NCBI GenBank assembly: GCA_900547765.1
Contig: URIA01000027.1
Location: 1 to 29,393 of the forward strand
Source: an uncultured Collinsella sp.
Lineage (GTDB): Bacteria; Actinomycetota; Coriobacteriia; Coriobacteriales; Coriobacteriaceae
DNA length: 29,393 nt
Direction: 5' to 3'
Shown: positions 15,959 through 24,680 of the stretch, piece by piece
How positions within the stretch are numbered: position 1 is the first letter of the stretch
Layout of the letters: the number at the start of each line of letters is the position of its first letter
Translations under genes and position numbers: made by a program
The notes under the pieces: generated by a model
What the model saw: only the letters and a program-made list of their open reading frames with translations
Databases searched by the model: none
Told to the model about the DNA's origin: nothing

Positions 15959-18226
15959 TTAGCTCAGGTGCCAAATCTCGTCGTTGTACTGGGAGATCGT
16001 GCGGTCAGACGAGAAGGTGCCGGCGTTGGCGATGTTGATCAGCGCCTTGCGCACCCAAGCGTCCTGGTCCTCGTAGTCTGCCAGCACGCGCTCCTTGGTC
16101 TGGATGTACTCCTCAATGTCGAGCAGGGCCATAAACCAGTCCTTGCCCTTGATGTCGTCGTGCAGGCGTTGCAGACGCTCGGCGTTACCGGTCGCCATAA
16201 AGGCGGGGTTGGTGATAAAGTCCACCAGCAGCTTGATACCGGGCTTGCGGTAGAGTGCGCTGGCGTTATAGCTGCCGTCGGCGTAGAGCTGCTCGACCTG
16301 TTTGGACGAGGCACCAAAGGTGTAGATGTTCTCGTTGCCCACGAGCTCGGCGATCTCGACATTGGCGCCATCGAGCGTGCACAGGGTCAAAGCGCCGTTG
16401 AGCATGAACTTCATGTTAGAGGTGCCGCTCGCCTCCTTGGAGGCCAGGCTGATCTGCTCGGAGATGTCGGCAGCGGGAATCACGCGCTCGGCGGCGGTGA
16501 CGTTGTAATTCTCGATCATGACAACCTGCAGGTAGGGGGCCACATCGGGATCATTTGCAATCCACTGTGACAGCGTCAGGATCAGATGGATGATGTCCTG
16601 GGCGATGGTGTAGGCAGGCGCTGCCTTGCCGCCAAAGATGATGGTGACGGGGTGCTCGGGTTTATTGCCGTTCTTGATGTCGAGATACTTCCAGATGATG
16701 TAGAGCGCGAGCATCTGCTGGCGCTTGTACTCGTGGATACGCTTGACCTGAACATCGATGATGGCGTTGGAGGGAATGGTCACACCCTGCTCGAGCGCCA
16801 TGAACTGGCGCATGATGGCCTTGGCCTCGGACTTGGTGGCAGCCAGGCGCTCAAGAACGTCCTTGTCGTTGGCGAATTCGGCGAGCTTGCTCAGGTCGCC
16901 GGTGCTGCGCCAATCGGTGCCGATTACATCGTCGAGCAAGCTGGCAAGCGCGGGGTTGGCGCCATGGATCCAACGGCGGAAGGTGATGCCGTTGGTTTTG
17001 TTGGAGAACTTCTCGGGATAGATCTCGTAGAGCGGGTGAAGCTCGGTGTCCTCCAGAATCTTGGTGTGGAGTGCGGCGACGCCATTGATGGAGAAGCCAA
17101 AGTGAATGTCCATGTGGGCCATGTGGACGGTGTCGTGCTCGTCGATGATGGCAACGCGCGGGTTGCCGTGCTCGGCCTTGGCGACCTCGTCGAGCTTGAC
17201 GATGATGTCGGCGATGGCAGGGGAGACCTTCTGCAGGCTGGCGAGCGGCCACTTCTCGAGCGCCTCGGCAAGAATCGTGTGGTTGGTGTAGGCGACCATG
17301 GAGCGCACGATGGTAACGGCCTCGTCAAACTCAATGTCGTGCTCGGTGGTGAGCAGTCGGATAAGCTCGGGGATGACCATGGTGGGGTGCGTGTCGTTGA
17401 TCTGGACAACGGCGTAATCGGCCAGGTCGTGCAGGTTGCTGCCGCGCTCGACGGCCTCGTCGATCAGGAGCTGGGCGGCGTTGCTCACCATGAAGTACTC
17501 CTGATAGATGCGAAGCAGGCGGCCCTGCTCGTCGGAATCGTCGGGGTACAGGAACAAGGTGAGGTTCTTGGCGATCTCGGTCTTGTCGAAGTCGATGGAG
17601 CTGCCGGGGACCAGGCCGTCGTCGACGCTTGCCAGGTCGAACAAGCGCAGGCGGTTCTTAGTGGGCTGGCCGTAACCGGGCACATCGATGTTGACGAGCT
17701 TGGAGGTGACGGCAAAATCACCGAACTCAACGGTGTAGGAGCGGTCGTCATCGATTAGGATATCCTGCTCGCCGAGCCACTCATCGGGAACGGCCTTCTG
17801 CTGGTTGTCGACAAAGCGCTGACGGAACAGGCCGTAATGGTAGTTGAGGCCCACGCCGTCGCCGGTGAGGCCCAGCGTGGCGATAGAGTCTAGGAAGCAC
17901 GCAGCCAGACGGCCCAGACCGCCGTTGCCGAGCGAAGGCTCAACCTCAAACTCCTCGATTTTGTTGAGGTCGTGGCCCGCGGCGACGAGCTGCTCCTTAA
18001 CCTCGTCGTAGATACCGAGGTCGATCATGTTGTTGATAAGCAGCTTGCCGATCAAAAACTCGGCAGAGATGTAGTAGAGCTTTTTCTTGCCGTTGTTGAG
18101 CGGGCAGGCGGCAGAGCGCTCCTGCACGAGCTTGACCAGCATCTTGTAAATGCGACGGTCGTCGAGTTGCTCAAGCGAGGTGCCAAAGGACTGCTCGGCG
18201 AGTTCCATGAGGTTAATTTGGGGCAT
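15959..18226 (-). CDS. glgP: Glycogen/maltodextrin phosphorylase
   Basis: The product has 755 residues and is a GT35 enzyme that releases glucose-1-phosphate from alpha-1,4-glucans using pyridoxal phosphate. The cofactor lysine is Lys606 in EASGTSNMKFMLNGA. Other family blocks are LGNGGLGRLAACFLDS, YGLFRQRF, INDTHPTMVIPELIR and QVKRIHEYKRQ. The start is ATG 18226 because AGGAGA lies 5 nt upstream; an in-frame ATG 18253 has no such site. The length is below the ~800-840 of E. coli GlgP/MalP, within the range of shorter bacterial forms. It lies downstream of malQ on the same strand, with a hairpin at 18273-18306 between them. Glycogen versus maltodextrin preference is open; the malQ partner and facing ABC operon favour maltodextrin. 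Confidence 0.95.
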   Translation of the reverse strand: MPQINLMELAEQSFGTSLEQLDDRRIYKMLVKLVQERSAACPLNNGKKKLYYISAEFLIGKLLINNMIDLGIYDEVKEQLVAAGHDLNKIEEFEVEPSLGNGGLGRLAACFLDSIATLGLTGDGVGLNYHYGLFRQRFVDNQQKAVPDEWLGEQDILIDDDRSYTVEFGDFAVTSKLVNIDVPGYGQPTKNRLRLFDLASVDDGLVPGSSIDFDKTEIAKNLTLFLYPDDSDEQGRLLRIYQEYFMVSNAAQLLIDEAVERGSNLHDLADYAVVQINDTHPTMVIPELIRLLTTEHDIEFDEAVTIVRSMVAYTNHTILAEALEKWPLASLQKVSPAIADIIVKLDEVAKAEHGNPRVAIIDEHDTVHMAHMDIHFGFSINGVAALHTKILEDTELHPLYEIYPEKFSNKTNGITFRRWIHGANPALASLLDDVIGTDWRSTGDLSKLAEFANDKDVLERLAATKSEAKAIMRQFMALEQGVTIPSNAIIDVQVKRIHEYKRQQMLALYIIWKYLDIKNGNKPEHPVTIIFGGKAAPAYTIAQDIIHLILTLSQWIANDPDVAPYLQVVMIENYNVTAAERVIPAADISEQISLASKEASGTSNMKFMLNGALTLCTLDGANVEIAELVGNENIYTFGASSKQVEQLYADGSYNASALYRKPGIKLLVDFITNPAFMATGNAERLQRLHDDIKGKDWFMALLDIEEYIQTKERVLADYEDQDAWVRKALINIANAGTFSSDRTISQYNDEIWHLS

Positions 18227-18272
18227 GTTTTCTCCTGTGATGGGTTGTTTCATGTCTGCAATTCATAAGAAG

Positions 18273-18306
18273 CCCGCGCGAGGGGATTGGGGTGGCCTCG
18301 CGCGGG
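18273..18306 (-). terminator. Hairpin between malQ and glgP (weak terminator or processing site)
   Basis: CCCGCGCGAGG (18273-18283) and CCTCGCGCGGG (18296-18306) form an 11-bp stem. On the minus strand it is followed by CTTCTTATG, a poor T-run, so partial readthrough from malQ into glgP is likely. Confidence 0.45.
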
Positions 18307-18354
18307 AAAAGCAAGCGCGTCCGCACGGTGGGGTGGGGTCGGGCGCGGTAGCTC

Positions 18355-19860
18355 CTATTGAGGAAGCTCGATTTCGGCTTCCGACGGGATGCGGAAGTAG
18401 GTCTCGGTCCAGTCGGTGAGTTTGTGCTCGAGCTCGCGGGTGATGGCGCCGTCGAGCATGCGCCAGGTCCAGTTGCCGCCCAGCGTGGCAGGGGTGTTGA
18501 TGCGCGCCTCGTTGCCCAAGTTGAGCAGGTCCTGCATGGTGTAGATGCAGGTGTCGCTCACACTGGCGGCGATGGTGCGGTTGAGTGCGTCGGCCATGGA
18601 CTCGCCTACCTGCTGATGGGTGTACAGGGCTGCCTGCTCGCGCTGACGCGGGGTGGCCGTTCCCTCAAACCAACCGCGCGCCGTCTCGTTATCGTGGGTG
18701 CCCACATAGGCGACGGTGTTGGCGATGTAGTTATGCGGCAGGTAGTACGAGTTGGTGCCCTCAAAGGCAAACTGCAGGATCTTCATGCCGGGGAAGCCCG
18801 AGTTGTCGCGCATGTCGATGACGCCGGGGGTGAGGAAGCCCAAGTCCTCGGCAATGATGGGAAGCGTGCCGAGCTTCTCCTCGAGCACCTTGAAGAGCTT
18901 GAGGCCGGGTCCCTGCGTCCACGAACCATATGACGAATCGGGAGAGGAGAACGGCACCTCCCAATAGGCCTCGAAGCCGCGGAAGTGATCCAGGCGGATG
19001 ACGTCGTACATGTCGAGGGCGGCGCGAATGCGGCCCTCCCACCAGGAGAAGCCGTCGGACTCCATGGCGCCCCAGTCGTAGATGGGGTTGCCCCAGTACT
19101 GGCCGGTGGCCGAGAACTGGTCGGGCGGCGTGCCGGCGACGCTCACGGGATTGCCGGCGGCGTCGATCTTAAAGAGCTCGGGCGTCGCCCACATCTCGAC
19201 GGAGTCACGCGAGACATAGATGGGCAGGTCGCCGATGATGAGAATGTCGCGCTCGTTGGCATAGGCCTTGAGGCGGCTCCACTGGCGATCGAAGAAGTAC
19301 TGCGTCATCTGGTGGTAGAGCATACGCGCCGGATGGTCGGCGCAGACCTTGGCGGAAGCCTCGCCGCGGGTGCGGAGCTCCGCGGGCCACTCCCAAAACG
19401 CCTTGAGACCGCACTCCTCTTTGACGGTCATGAACTCACAGTAGGGGATGAGCCAGCCCTCGTTGGCCTGGATAAAGTCATCGAAATCGGCCGGCTTGTC
19501 GGTGGCAAAGCGCTCGGCGGCGCGGTCGAGAATCTGACGGCGGCCACCAAAGATGGCACCGTAGTCGACATTGCTGGGGTCGGATCCCAGATACACGCCA
19601 TCGATATCGCGCTGCTCCAGATACCCTGCCTCGATAAGCTCGGCAAAGTCGATAAAGTTGGGGTTGCCTGCGCGGGCCGAGAACGACTGATAGGGCGAAT
19701 CGCCATAGCTGGTCGTCGTAAGGGGCAGAATCTGCCAGTAATGTTGTTTGCACGAGGCGAGAAAATCGACGAAGTCGTAGGCATTCCAGCCAAAGCCGCC
19801 GATTCCGTATGGTCCGGGCAGAGATGAGACGGGCATGAGGACGCCGCTTGCACGCTCCAT
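18355..19860 (-). CDS. malQ: 4-alpha-glucanotransferase (amylomaltase, GH77)
   Basis: The product has 501 residues. It transfers alpha-1,4-glucan segments between maltodextrins, releasing glucose and making longer chains for phosphorylase. The N-terminus MERASGVLMPVSSLPGPYG is typical. The catalytic nucleophile is Asp291 in RLDHFRGFEAYWE, the acid/base Glu338 in IIAEDLGF, and Asp390 in GTHDNETARG is the third conserved carboxylate. ATG 19860 is chosen, with GGTGAG 7 nt upstream; in-frame GTG 19872 and TTG 19875 sit closer to AAGAAGG and cannot be excluded. An operator-like palindrome lies upstream at 19954-19972, and glgP follows on the same strand. Confidence 0.95.
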   Translation of the reverse strand: MERASGVLMPVSSLPGPYGIGGFGWNAYDFVDFLASCKQHYWQILPLTTTSYGDSPYQSFSARAGNPNFIDFAELIEAGYLEQRDIDGVYLGSDPSNVDYGAIFGGRRQILDRAAERFATDKPADFDDFIQANEGWLIPYCEFMTVKEECGLKAFWEWPAELRTRGEASAKVCADHPARMLYHQMTQYFFDRQWSRLKAYANERDILIIGDLPIYVSRDSVEMWATPELFKIDAAGNPVSVAGTPPDQFSATGQYWGNPIYDWGAMESDGFSWWEGRIRAALDMYDVIRLDHFRGFEAYWEVPFSSPDSSYGSWTQGPGLKLFKVLEEKLGTLPIIAEDLGFLTPGVIDMRDNSGFPGMKILQFAFEGTNSYYLPHNYIANTVAYVGTHDNETARGWFEGTATPRQREQAALYTHQQVGESMADALNRTIAASVSDTCIYTMQDLLNLGNEARINTPATLGGNWTWRMLDGAITRELEHKLTDWTETYFRIPSEAEIELPQ

Positions 19861-19945
19861 GAATGCGCTCACCAACCTTCTTGTTGTGGGGTCGGCCTGC
19901 CGATGGGTGTGCAGTCCGCCTCCGATGTCCTGATTCGATACGCCT

Positions 19946-19972
19946 ATTGTAAAACATGTTGTTTAAACATGT
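19946..19972 (-). promoter_or_regulatory. malQ promoter with overlapping operator
   Basis: On the minus strand TACAAT (complement of 19946-19951) is a good -10. Immediately upstream lies the palindrome ACATGTT (19954-19960) with AACATGT (19966-19972), containing GTTTAAACA at 19961-19969, the same core seen before the ABC operon and the PTS/gntR pair. The palindrome fills the -35/-10 spacer, as expected for a repressor site. The -35 itself is poor. Confidence 0.5.
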
Positions 19973-20023
19973 ACAGGCAAGATAAAAAAGTTGGTCGATT
20001 TTCGGCGAATGGTTACATGCCAT

Positions 20024-20058
20024 GAAAAAGCCCCGACCTCACAACGTGAGATCGGGGC
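20024..20058 (-). terminator. Intrinsic terminator of galE
   Basis: On the minus strand GCCCCGATCTCAC pairs with GTGAGGTCGGGGC around a 3-nt loop (one G-U pair), followed by TTTTTC. It lies about 22 bp after the galE stop. Confidence 0.85.
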
Positions 20059-20080
20059 AAGAGCGGTATGTAGGGTTTTG

Positions 20081-21142
20081 CTACTCGGCGTCGGCGAAGC
20101 CGTTGGGGTTGTGGCTCTGCCAGTTCCAGCTATCGCGGCACATATCCGCGATGTCGTACTGAGCCTTCCAGCCCATCATGCGCTCGGCCTTGGAGGCATC
20201 GCACCAGTTGGCGGCGATATCGCCGGCGCGGCGCTCGCGGATCACGTAGGGCAGCTCCTTGCCACAAGCCTTGGAGAAGGCGGCGACGACCTCGAGTACC
20301 GAGGTACCGGTGCCGGTGCCCAGGTTAAAGATCTCGACGCCGGTCTTGCCGTTCATCCAGTTGAGGGCGGCAACGTGGCCCGAGGCCAGGTCGCAAACGT
20401 GGATATAGTCGCGCACGCCCGTGCCGTCGGGAGTGGGGTAGTCATTGCCAAAGACCTGAACGGCCTCGAGCTTGCCCACGGCAACCTGCGCGACATAGGG
20501 CACCAGGTTGTTGGGGATACCCTTGGGGTCCTCGCCGATCAGGCCCGACGGATGGGCGCCGATGGGGTTGAAGTAGCGGAGCAGCACGACGTCCCACTCG
20601 GGGTCGGCGGTGTGGACGTCCATAAGGATCTGCTCGATCATCCACTTGGTCCAGCCATAGGGGTTGGTTGCGGGCTTCTTGGGGTCTTCCTCGGTGACGG
20701 GCGGGTTGTCCGGGTCGCCGTAGACGGTCGAGGAGCTCGAGAAGATGATGGACTTGCAGCCATGGTTGCGCATGACGTCGATGAGCACCAGGGTGTTCTC
20801 GATGTTGTTGTGGTAGTACTCGACGGGCTTGCTCACCGACTCGCCGACGGCCTTAAAGCCGGCAAAGTGGATGACACGGTCGATCTGATGGGTATCGAAG
20901 ATCTTGTTCATCGCATCGCGGTCGAGCACGTTGGCCTCGTAGAAGGTGAGGTTCTTGGCGGCCTCGTCGCCCACGATGGTCTTGACGCGGTCGACGGCGA
21001 CGGCGCTGGAGTTGGAGAGATCATCGACGATGACGACCTGGTAGCCACCCTCGAGCAGCTGAACGACGGTGTGCGAGCCGATAAAGCCGGCGCCACCGGT
21101 AACGAGGACGCAGGTGTCTTTGGGGTCGAGTGCTTTGGACAT
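20081..21142 (-). CDS. galE: UDP-glucose 4-epimerase
   Basis: The product is a 353-residue extended short-chain dehydrogenase interconverting UDP-galactose and UDP-glucose in the Leloir pathway and for glycan precursors. The NAD-binding motif is GGAGFIGSH near residues 16-24. The catalytic Tyr162 and Lys166 are in NPYGWTKWM, preceded by the Ser-rich SSSSTVYGDP. RDYIHVCDLA and FNLGTGTGTSVLEV are also typical. ATG 21142 has AGGAGA 5 nt upstream; an in-frame upstream ATG at 21214 lacks one. It is monocistronic, with its own terminator, upstream of malQ on the same strand. Confidence 0.95.
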   Translation of the reverse strand: MSKALDPKDTCVLVTGGAGFIGSHTVVQLLEGGYQVVIVDDLSNSSAVAVDRVKTIVGDEAAKNLTFYEANVLDRDAMNKIFDTHQIDRVIHFAGFKAVGESVSKPVEYYHNNIENTLVLIDVMRNHGCKSIIFSSSSTVYGDPDNPPVTEEDPKKPATNPYGWTKWMIEQILMDVHTADPEWDVVLLRYFNPIGAHPSGLIGEDPKGIPNNLVPYVAQVAVGKLEAVQVFGNDYPTPDGTGVRDYIHVCDLASGHVAALNWMNGKTGVEIFNLGTGTGTSVLEVVAAFSKACGKELPYVIRERRAGDIAANWCDASKAERMMGWKAQYDIADMCRDSWNWQSHNPNGFADAE

Positions 21143-21273
21143 GTAGTCTCCTATCGAATCAGGAACACTTCTAGAGGGGAGTATAGCGCAGGCGGGGACG
21201 CCCAAATGGTGCACTGTAGGAAAAGCAGAGGATTATGTTAACGTACTCATATAAGAGCTTGCTCAATTGTTAC

Positions 21274-21300
21274 CTCAAATTTGACAATTGCTTACGAGCC
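21274..21300. promoter_or_regulatory. Inverted repeat between galE and the cell-wall peptidase gene
   Basis: CAATTGT (21274-21280) and ACAATTG (21294-21300) are perfect inverted repeats with a 13-bp spacer in an AT-rich divergent intergenic region. This could be an operator for either gene; no regulator can be named. Confidence 0.35.
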
Positions 21301-21408
21301 GCCGACCTTGTAGTTTCCTGCCGTTCGTGGAAATCGTTGGGACGCGCCATATGTACGCTAATATGTATGAGTTGAGCGACATATAAATAAGCATGTAACG
21401 GAGTAGAT

Positions 21409-22614
21409 ATGTCACCAAACAGCGATTCCATCCTTTCCCAGGAGCTCTCGCGCCGCACTGCCCTTAAGGCCCTGTTCGGCGCCGCTTCTGCGGCAGTTCT
21501 TTTTGGCCTGCCCACTCGCGCCCATGCGGCGGAGGCTTCCAAAGAAACCACCGATAAATTGAATGCCGCCCAGGCCCAGCTCGACGAGGTTCAGGCCCAG
21601 CTCGACAGCATCGCAAATGAGTATGCGGCGCTGGCCAACAAGAATGCCCAGACCCTCAACGACATCGAGAATGTCCAGGGCAAGATTGACGACACGCAGG
21701 CCCAGATCGATGAAAAGAAGGCCGAGCTCAAGAAGAAGCGCAACGACCTTTCCGATCGCGTGGCCGCCAGCTACAAGTCCGGCGGCACGAACATCCTGTC
21801 GCTGCTGCTGGCCTCTGGCTCGTTTGAGGAACTCGTCGCCAACGCGCATTACGTTGAGAAGATCAACAAGAGCGACCGCGATGCCATCGAGGATATCCAG
21901 ACGATTCAGGCTGAGCTCGACGCACAGAAGACCGAGCTCGAATCACAAAAGGCCGACCTGGAGAAACTCAAGGACCAGCAGACGGCTCAGATGCAGGATA
22001 TGCAGGCCAAGCAGCAAGAAGTCCAGACCGTGCTGAACGGTCTTTCCGACGACGTCAAGGAACTCATGGCTCAGCGCGATTCCGAGATCCTCGCTGCCGC
22101 CCAGGCCGAGGAGGCCGCTAGGAAGGCCGCCGCTGCCGCGGCCGCCGCGAACAAGAACAATTCCTACTCGGGTGGTTCGAGCTCGGGCGGTGGATCGTAT
22201 GCGCCCGGAACTCCGCAGCAGAATGCCGGCTCGGGCAAGCAGCAGGCCGTCGTCAACGCGTGCTACTCCACGCCTTCGCCGGGTCAGAACTGGTGCGCGG
22301 CGTGGGTTACCAATGTCTTCCGTAACGCCGGCGTTGGCTACTTTGGCGGCAACGCCTGCGACATGTTCAACGCCTGGTGCTATAGCTCCGACCGCTCGGC
22401 GCTGCAGGTGGGCATGATCGTGGCCGACTCCTCGCATAGCGGCACGGGTGCTCCGGGCCTTATCTACGGTCATGTGGGTATCTATGTTGGCGGCGGCATC
22501 GTAATGAGCAACGAGGGCGCCATTACGTCTAAGTCGCTTGATTCGTTCATTAGCTTTTATGGTACTGGCTCTGGCGTGCGTTGGGGCTGGCTTGGCGGTA
22601 TTGCGCTGTCGTAA
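21409..22614 (+). CDS. Tat-exported coiled-coil cell-wall peptidase-like protein (PcsB/CHAP-NlpC type)
   Basis: The product has 401 residues. The N-terminus contains a twin-arginine motif (LSRRTALK, Arg15-Arg16), a hydrophobic stretch and AHA-A at residues 38-41, so export by Tat and cleavage are predicted. Residues ~45-240 form long coiled coils (repeated AQAQLDEVQAQLDS-like heptads). A Gly/Ser-rich linker follows at ~245-275. The C-terminal ~120 residues look like a cysteine-peptidase fold: Cys296 in QNWCAAWV and His355 in IYGHVGIYV, the usual Cys/His pair for CHAP or NlpC/P60 amidases. The layout matches PcsB-type division hydrolases, where the coiled coil gates activity, often under FtsEX; no ftsEX is in this window. 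GGAG lies 5 nt before ATG 21409. Confidence 0.85.
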   Translation: MSPNSDSILSQELSRRTALKALFGAASAAVLFGLPTRAHAAEASKETTDKLNAAQAQLDEVQAQLDSIANEYAALANKNAQTLNDIENVQGKIDDTQAQIDEKKAELKKKRNDLSDRVAASYKSGGTNILSLLLASGSFEELVANAHYVEKINKSDRDAIEDIQTIQAELDAQKTELESQKADLEKLKDQQTAQMQDMQAKQQEVQTVLNGLSDDVKELMAQRDSEILAAAQAEEAARKAAAAAAAANKNNSYSGGSSSGGGSYAPGTPQQNAGSGKQQAVVNACYSTPSPGQNWCAAWVTNVFRNAGVGYFGGNACDMFNAWCYSSDRSALQVGMIVADSSHSGTGAPGLIYGHVGIYVGGGIVMSNEGAITSKSLDSFISFYGTGSGVRWGWLGGIALS

Positions 22615-22633
22615 CGGCGGTTTGAAGTAAGTT

Positions 22634-22764
22634 GGTCCGTGGCTGCCCGGAAGGCATTAGGTTGCCTGCTCGGACAGTCCTGCTCGCACGGAGAGCACAT
22701 TAAGTGCTCTCCGGCTCGTGCGGAACTCGCGATCAACCTAATGCCTTCCGGGCAGCCACGGACC
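22634..22764 (+). repeat. Palindromic element, copy C (complete)
   Basis: A perfect 31-bp inverted repeat (22634-22664 with 22734-22764) surrounds a 69-nt core. The core has CAGTCCTGCTCGCAC, an inner hairpin (GGAGAGCAC 22690-22698, loop ATTAA, GTGCTCTCC 22704-22712), and GTGCGGAACTCGCGAT. CGCAC and GTGCG flanking the inner hairpin also pair. Only the arm bases nearest the core (TTAGGTT) match copy B; the rest of the arm is locus-specific. It begins 19 bp after the stop of the peptidase gene. Confidence 0.9.
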
Positions 22765-22816
22765 TCTCGGATCCAATGCGTCACACACCGGACTGGTTGT
22801 CTGAATAAATATGGCG

Positions 22817-22840
22817 AAGGCCCCTTTCGGGGCCTTTTTT
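22817..22840 (+). terminator. Intrinsic terminator
   Basis: AAGGCCCC, loop TTTC, GGGGCCTT, then a T-run. It lies beyond the palindromic element, so it may end the peptidase transcript after that element. Confidence 0.85.
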
Positions 22841-22842
22841 AA

Positions 22843-23100
22843 ATGAATTTATCGACTCCGTGGACTCCGTGGACTTCGGTTTTGGAATTTGGAGCCGACG
22901 GCTCACCAAAGTGGAAAATGAAATATAACCTAGCTGCAATAATCGCCTTGTTGCGAACTCGAACTGATCATGTAGATTTAAAATAGCCGCAATTTACAAT
23001 TGTCGAGCGGTGCGTTGGGTTGGAGCTGCTGCGGGTCCTATATGGATTGCGGCCTTGCGCCCCGATGTCCAAATAGGTCTCTCTAGACGGGAAGTTGCTC
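22843..23100. other. AT-richer non-coding stretch
   Basis: I see no gene here. The left end holds a short tandem repeat (ACTCCGTGG twice) and a close copy of the murB 3' end. The middle (about 22915-23000) is notably AT-richer than flanking DNA. The right end carries a weak ribosome site for the small gene at 23101. Confidence 0.5.
22865..22882 (+). repeat. Left flanking direct repeat (murB 3'-end-like)
   Basis: CTCCGTGGACTTCGGTTT matches CTCGGTGGACTTCGGGTT at 23552-23569 in 16 of 18 positions. The right copy is inside the last codons of murB. The pair brackets the small gene at 23101-23466. Confidence 0.5.
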
Positions 23101-23466
23101 ATGGACACCATATATGACGGAGACGGCTGGGTCGATCATTATAGTTGGCGACTAGTCGGCTCGGATGACAATGGGGATGTGGTGTTTGATGGACTATGTC
23201 CAAAGCATCTCCATCCTTTTGTTTCGTCGTTAATTGAGAGTTCCGCTCGTGTTGCCCCCTACAGCTCGGCGTCGCTTCATGATACGGACGTTTTGAAGAC
23301 CATAAGGGAATCAATTGACGAGGGCACGATGAGCAGCCCGCTGTTTTCTCAGCTTGTGGGGCTAGATGAGATTGGCTCGAAACGACTGCTTGCGGGCGAA
23401 AAAGTGGAACTCACTTATCGGTCGATGATTTCAATCCTGCGGCTAGCCGATGTTCTTCGCAAATAA
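23101..23466 (+). CDS. Unrecognised 121-residue protein
   Basis: I do not recognise a family. The product starts MDTIYDGDGWVDHYSWRLV, has a possible Cys-Pro-His motif (GLCPKHLHPF) and ends in a basic helical segment (SIGSK-like EIGSKRLLAGEKVELTYRS, then ILRLADVLRK) that could be a small DNA- or protein-binding helix pair. No signal peptide or membrane segment is seen. ATG 23101 has GGGAAG about 6 nt upstream; TTG 23095 is an alternative. Base composition and codon use look less GC-biased than neighbours (many A/T third positions), and near-identical 18-bp repeats flank the block, so recent acquisition is plausible. Confidence 0.6.
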   Translation: MDTIYDGDGWVDHYSWRLVGSDDNGDVVFDGLCPKHLHPFVSSLIESSARVAPYSSASLHDTDVLKTIRESIDEGTMSSPLFSQLVGLDEIGSKRLLAGEKVELTYRSMISILRLADVLRK

Positions 23467-23469
23467 ATG

Positions 23470-23507
23470 ATAACGGGACAAGTGAGCTAGATCACTTGTC
23501 CCGTTAT
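23470..23507. terminator. Bidirectional terminator between the small gene and murB
   Basis: A 16-bp perfect stem (ATAACGGGACAAGTGA at 23470-23485 and its complement at 23492-23507) has a 6-nt loop and AT-rich ends. It serves the small gene on the plus strand and possibly murB on the minus strand. Confidence 0.75.
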
Positions 23508-23534
23508 TAATTAAAGTGGATCGCGGTGGGCAGG

Positions 23535-24497
23535 CTATAAAAATTCGCCTACTCGGTGGACTTCGGGTTCTAGGTCTATGTCGAATTGGTTTTTGACGGT
23601 TGTTTGGATGTGGCGGATGAGTTCGTCAACATCGGCGGCGGTGGCGTGGTCGGCGTTGACGATGAAGCCGCAGTGCTTTTCGCTCACCTGCGCGCCGCCG
23701 ATGGCGTGTCCTCGCAGGCCGGCGTCCATGATGAGCTTGCCGGCAAAGTAGCCCTCGGGGCGCTTGAAGGTGGAGCCGGCACTCGGCATGTCGAGCGGCT
23801 GCTTGTCCTCGCGGCGCTGGCGGTAGTCGTCCATGTCGGCCTTGATCATCGCGGCGTTGCCCGGGGCGAGATTGAAAGTGGCCGAAAGCACGACGAAACC
23901 GTCGTCGGCAATGCGGCTCTTGCGATAGCCCAGGTTGAGCTCATCGACATCGAACTCGATAATGCTGCCGCTACCGCGGGTGCCGTCGTCGAGCATGCGG
24001 GCGGGCTTGTAGACGCGCACGGACTCCAGCACATCGGCCATGCAAGCGCCGTATGCTCCGGCGTTCATGTAGCAGGCACCGCCGACCGATCCGGGAATGC
24101 CCGAGATGGGCTCCATGCCGGTAAGGCCGGCCTCGGCTGCCGCGGCTGCGACATCGGAAAGCAAGGCGCCGGCTGCCGCCGTGACGTGCGTGCCGTCGAC
24201 CGTAATGTCGGAGAGGCCCTCGCCCAGCGCTACGACGACGCCGCGGATGCCCTTGTCGCCGACGAGCAAGTCGGAGCCGTTGCCCACGATGGTGAGTGGT
24301 AGATTGCAGCGATAGCAGGTATCGAGCGTGGCGACGAGGCCCTGCTCAGTATCGGGCGTGACAAAGACGTCGGCCGGACCGCCGATCTTAAACGTGGTGT
24401 GCTCGCGCATGGGCTCGCTCATCAGCACGTTGTCCTCGCCGGCAACGCCAGCGAGCGCGCACAGCAGGTCCTCGTTAAAAAAATCGTTCTCGTGCAT
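23535..24497 (-). CDS. murB: UDP-N-acetylenolpyruvoylglucosamine reductase
   Basis: The product has 320 residues, an FAD enzyme making UDP-MurNAc in peptidoglycan synthesis. FAD-binding blocks TTFKIGGPADVFV, VGNGSDLLVGDKGIRGVV and GIPGSVGGACYMNAGAYG are present. The proton-donor Ser is Ser242 in AGSTFKRPEGYFAGKLI, and the C-terminal Glu is in EPEVHRVGEF. The start is ATG 24497 with AAAAGGCGG about 8 nt upstream; the upstream in-frame ATG 24596 would add 33 residues unlike MurB. Its last codons contain the right copy of the 18-bp repeat at 23552-23569. It is divergent from the LacI-family gene. Confidence 0.95.
   Translation of the reverse strand: MHENDFFNEDLLCALAGVAGEDNVLMSEPMREHTTFKIGGPADVFVTPDTEQGLVATLDTCYRCNLPLTIVGNGSDLLVGDKGIRGVVVALGEGLSDITVDGTHVTAAAGALLSDVAAAAAEAGLTGMEPISGIPGSVGGACYMNAGAYGACMADVLESVRVYKPARMLDDGTRGSGSIIEFDVDELNLGYRKSRIADDGFVVLSATFNLAPGNAAMIKADMDDYRQRREDKQPLDMPSAGSTFKRPEGYFAGKLIMDAGLRGHAIGGAQVSEKHCGFIVNADHATAADVDELIRHIQTTVKNQFDIDLEPEVHRVGEFL
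23552..23569 (+). repeat. Right flanking direct repeat, inside murB 3' end
   Basis: CTCGGTGGACTTCGGGTT encodes part of the MurB C-terminal EPEVHRV on the minus strand. It is a 16/18 match to 22865-22882 in direct orientation. Confidence 0.5.
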
Positions 24498-24680
24498 ACG
24501 GATATCCGCCTTTTGGTGGTCGTTGTCATCAATCGATTGCAATATACCCCACCCGGACGGATTTGGTGCGCTGGCGGCGATAAAACAGCCGTCCACCGGA
24601 TTGGTAAAGTGTTTATCACCGAGGTAGAGGGGTAGTCGCTATACTTTCAAGAGATTGCGCGTAAACCCGGAAGGAGCGAG

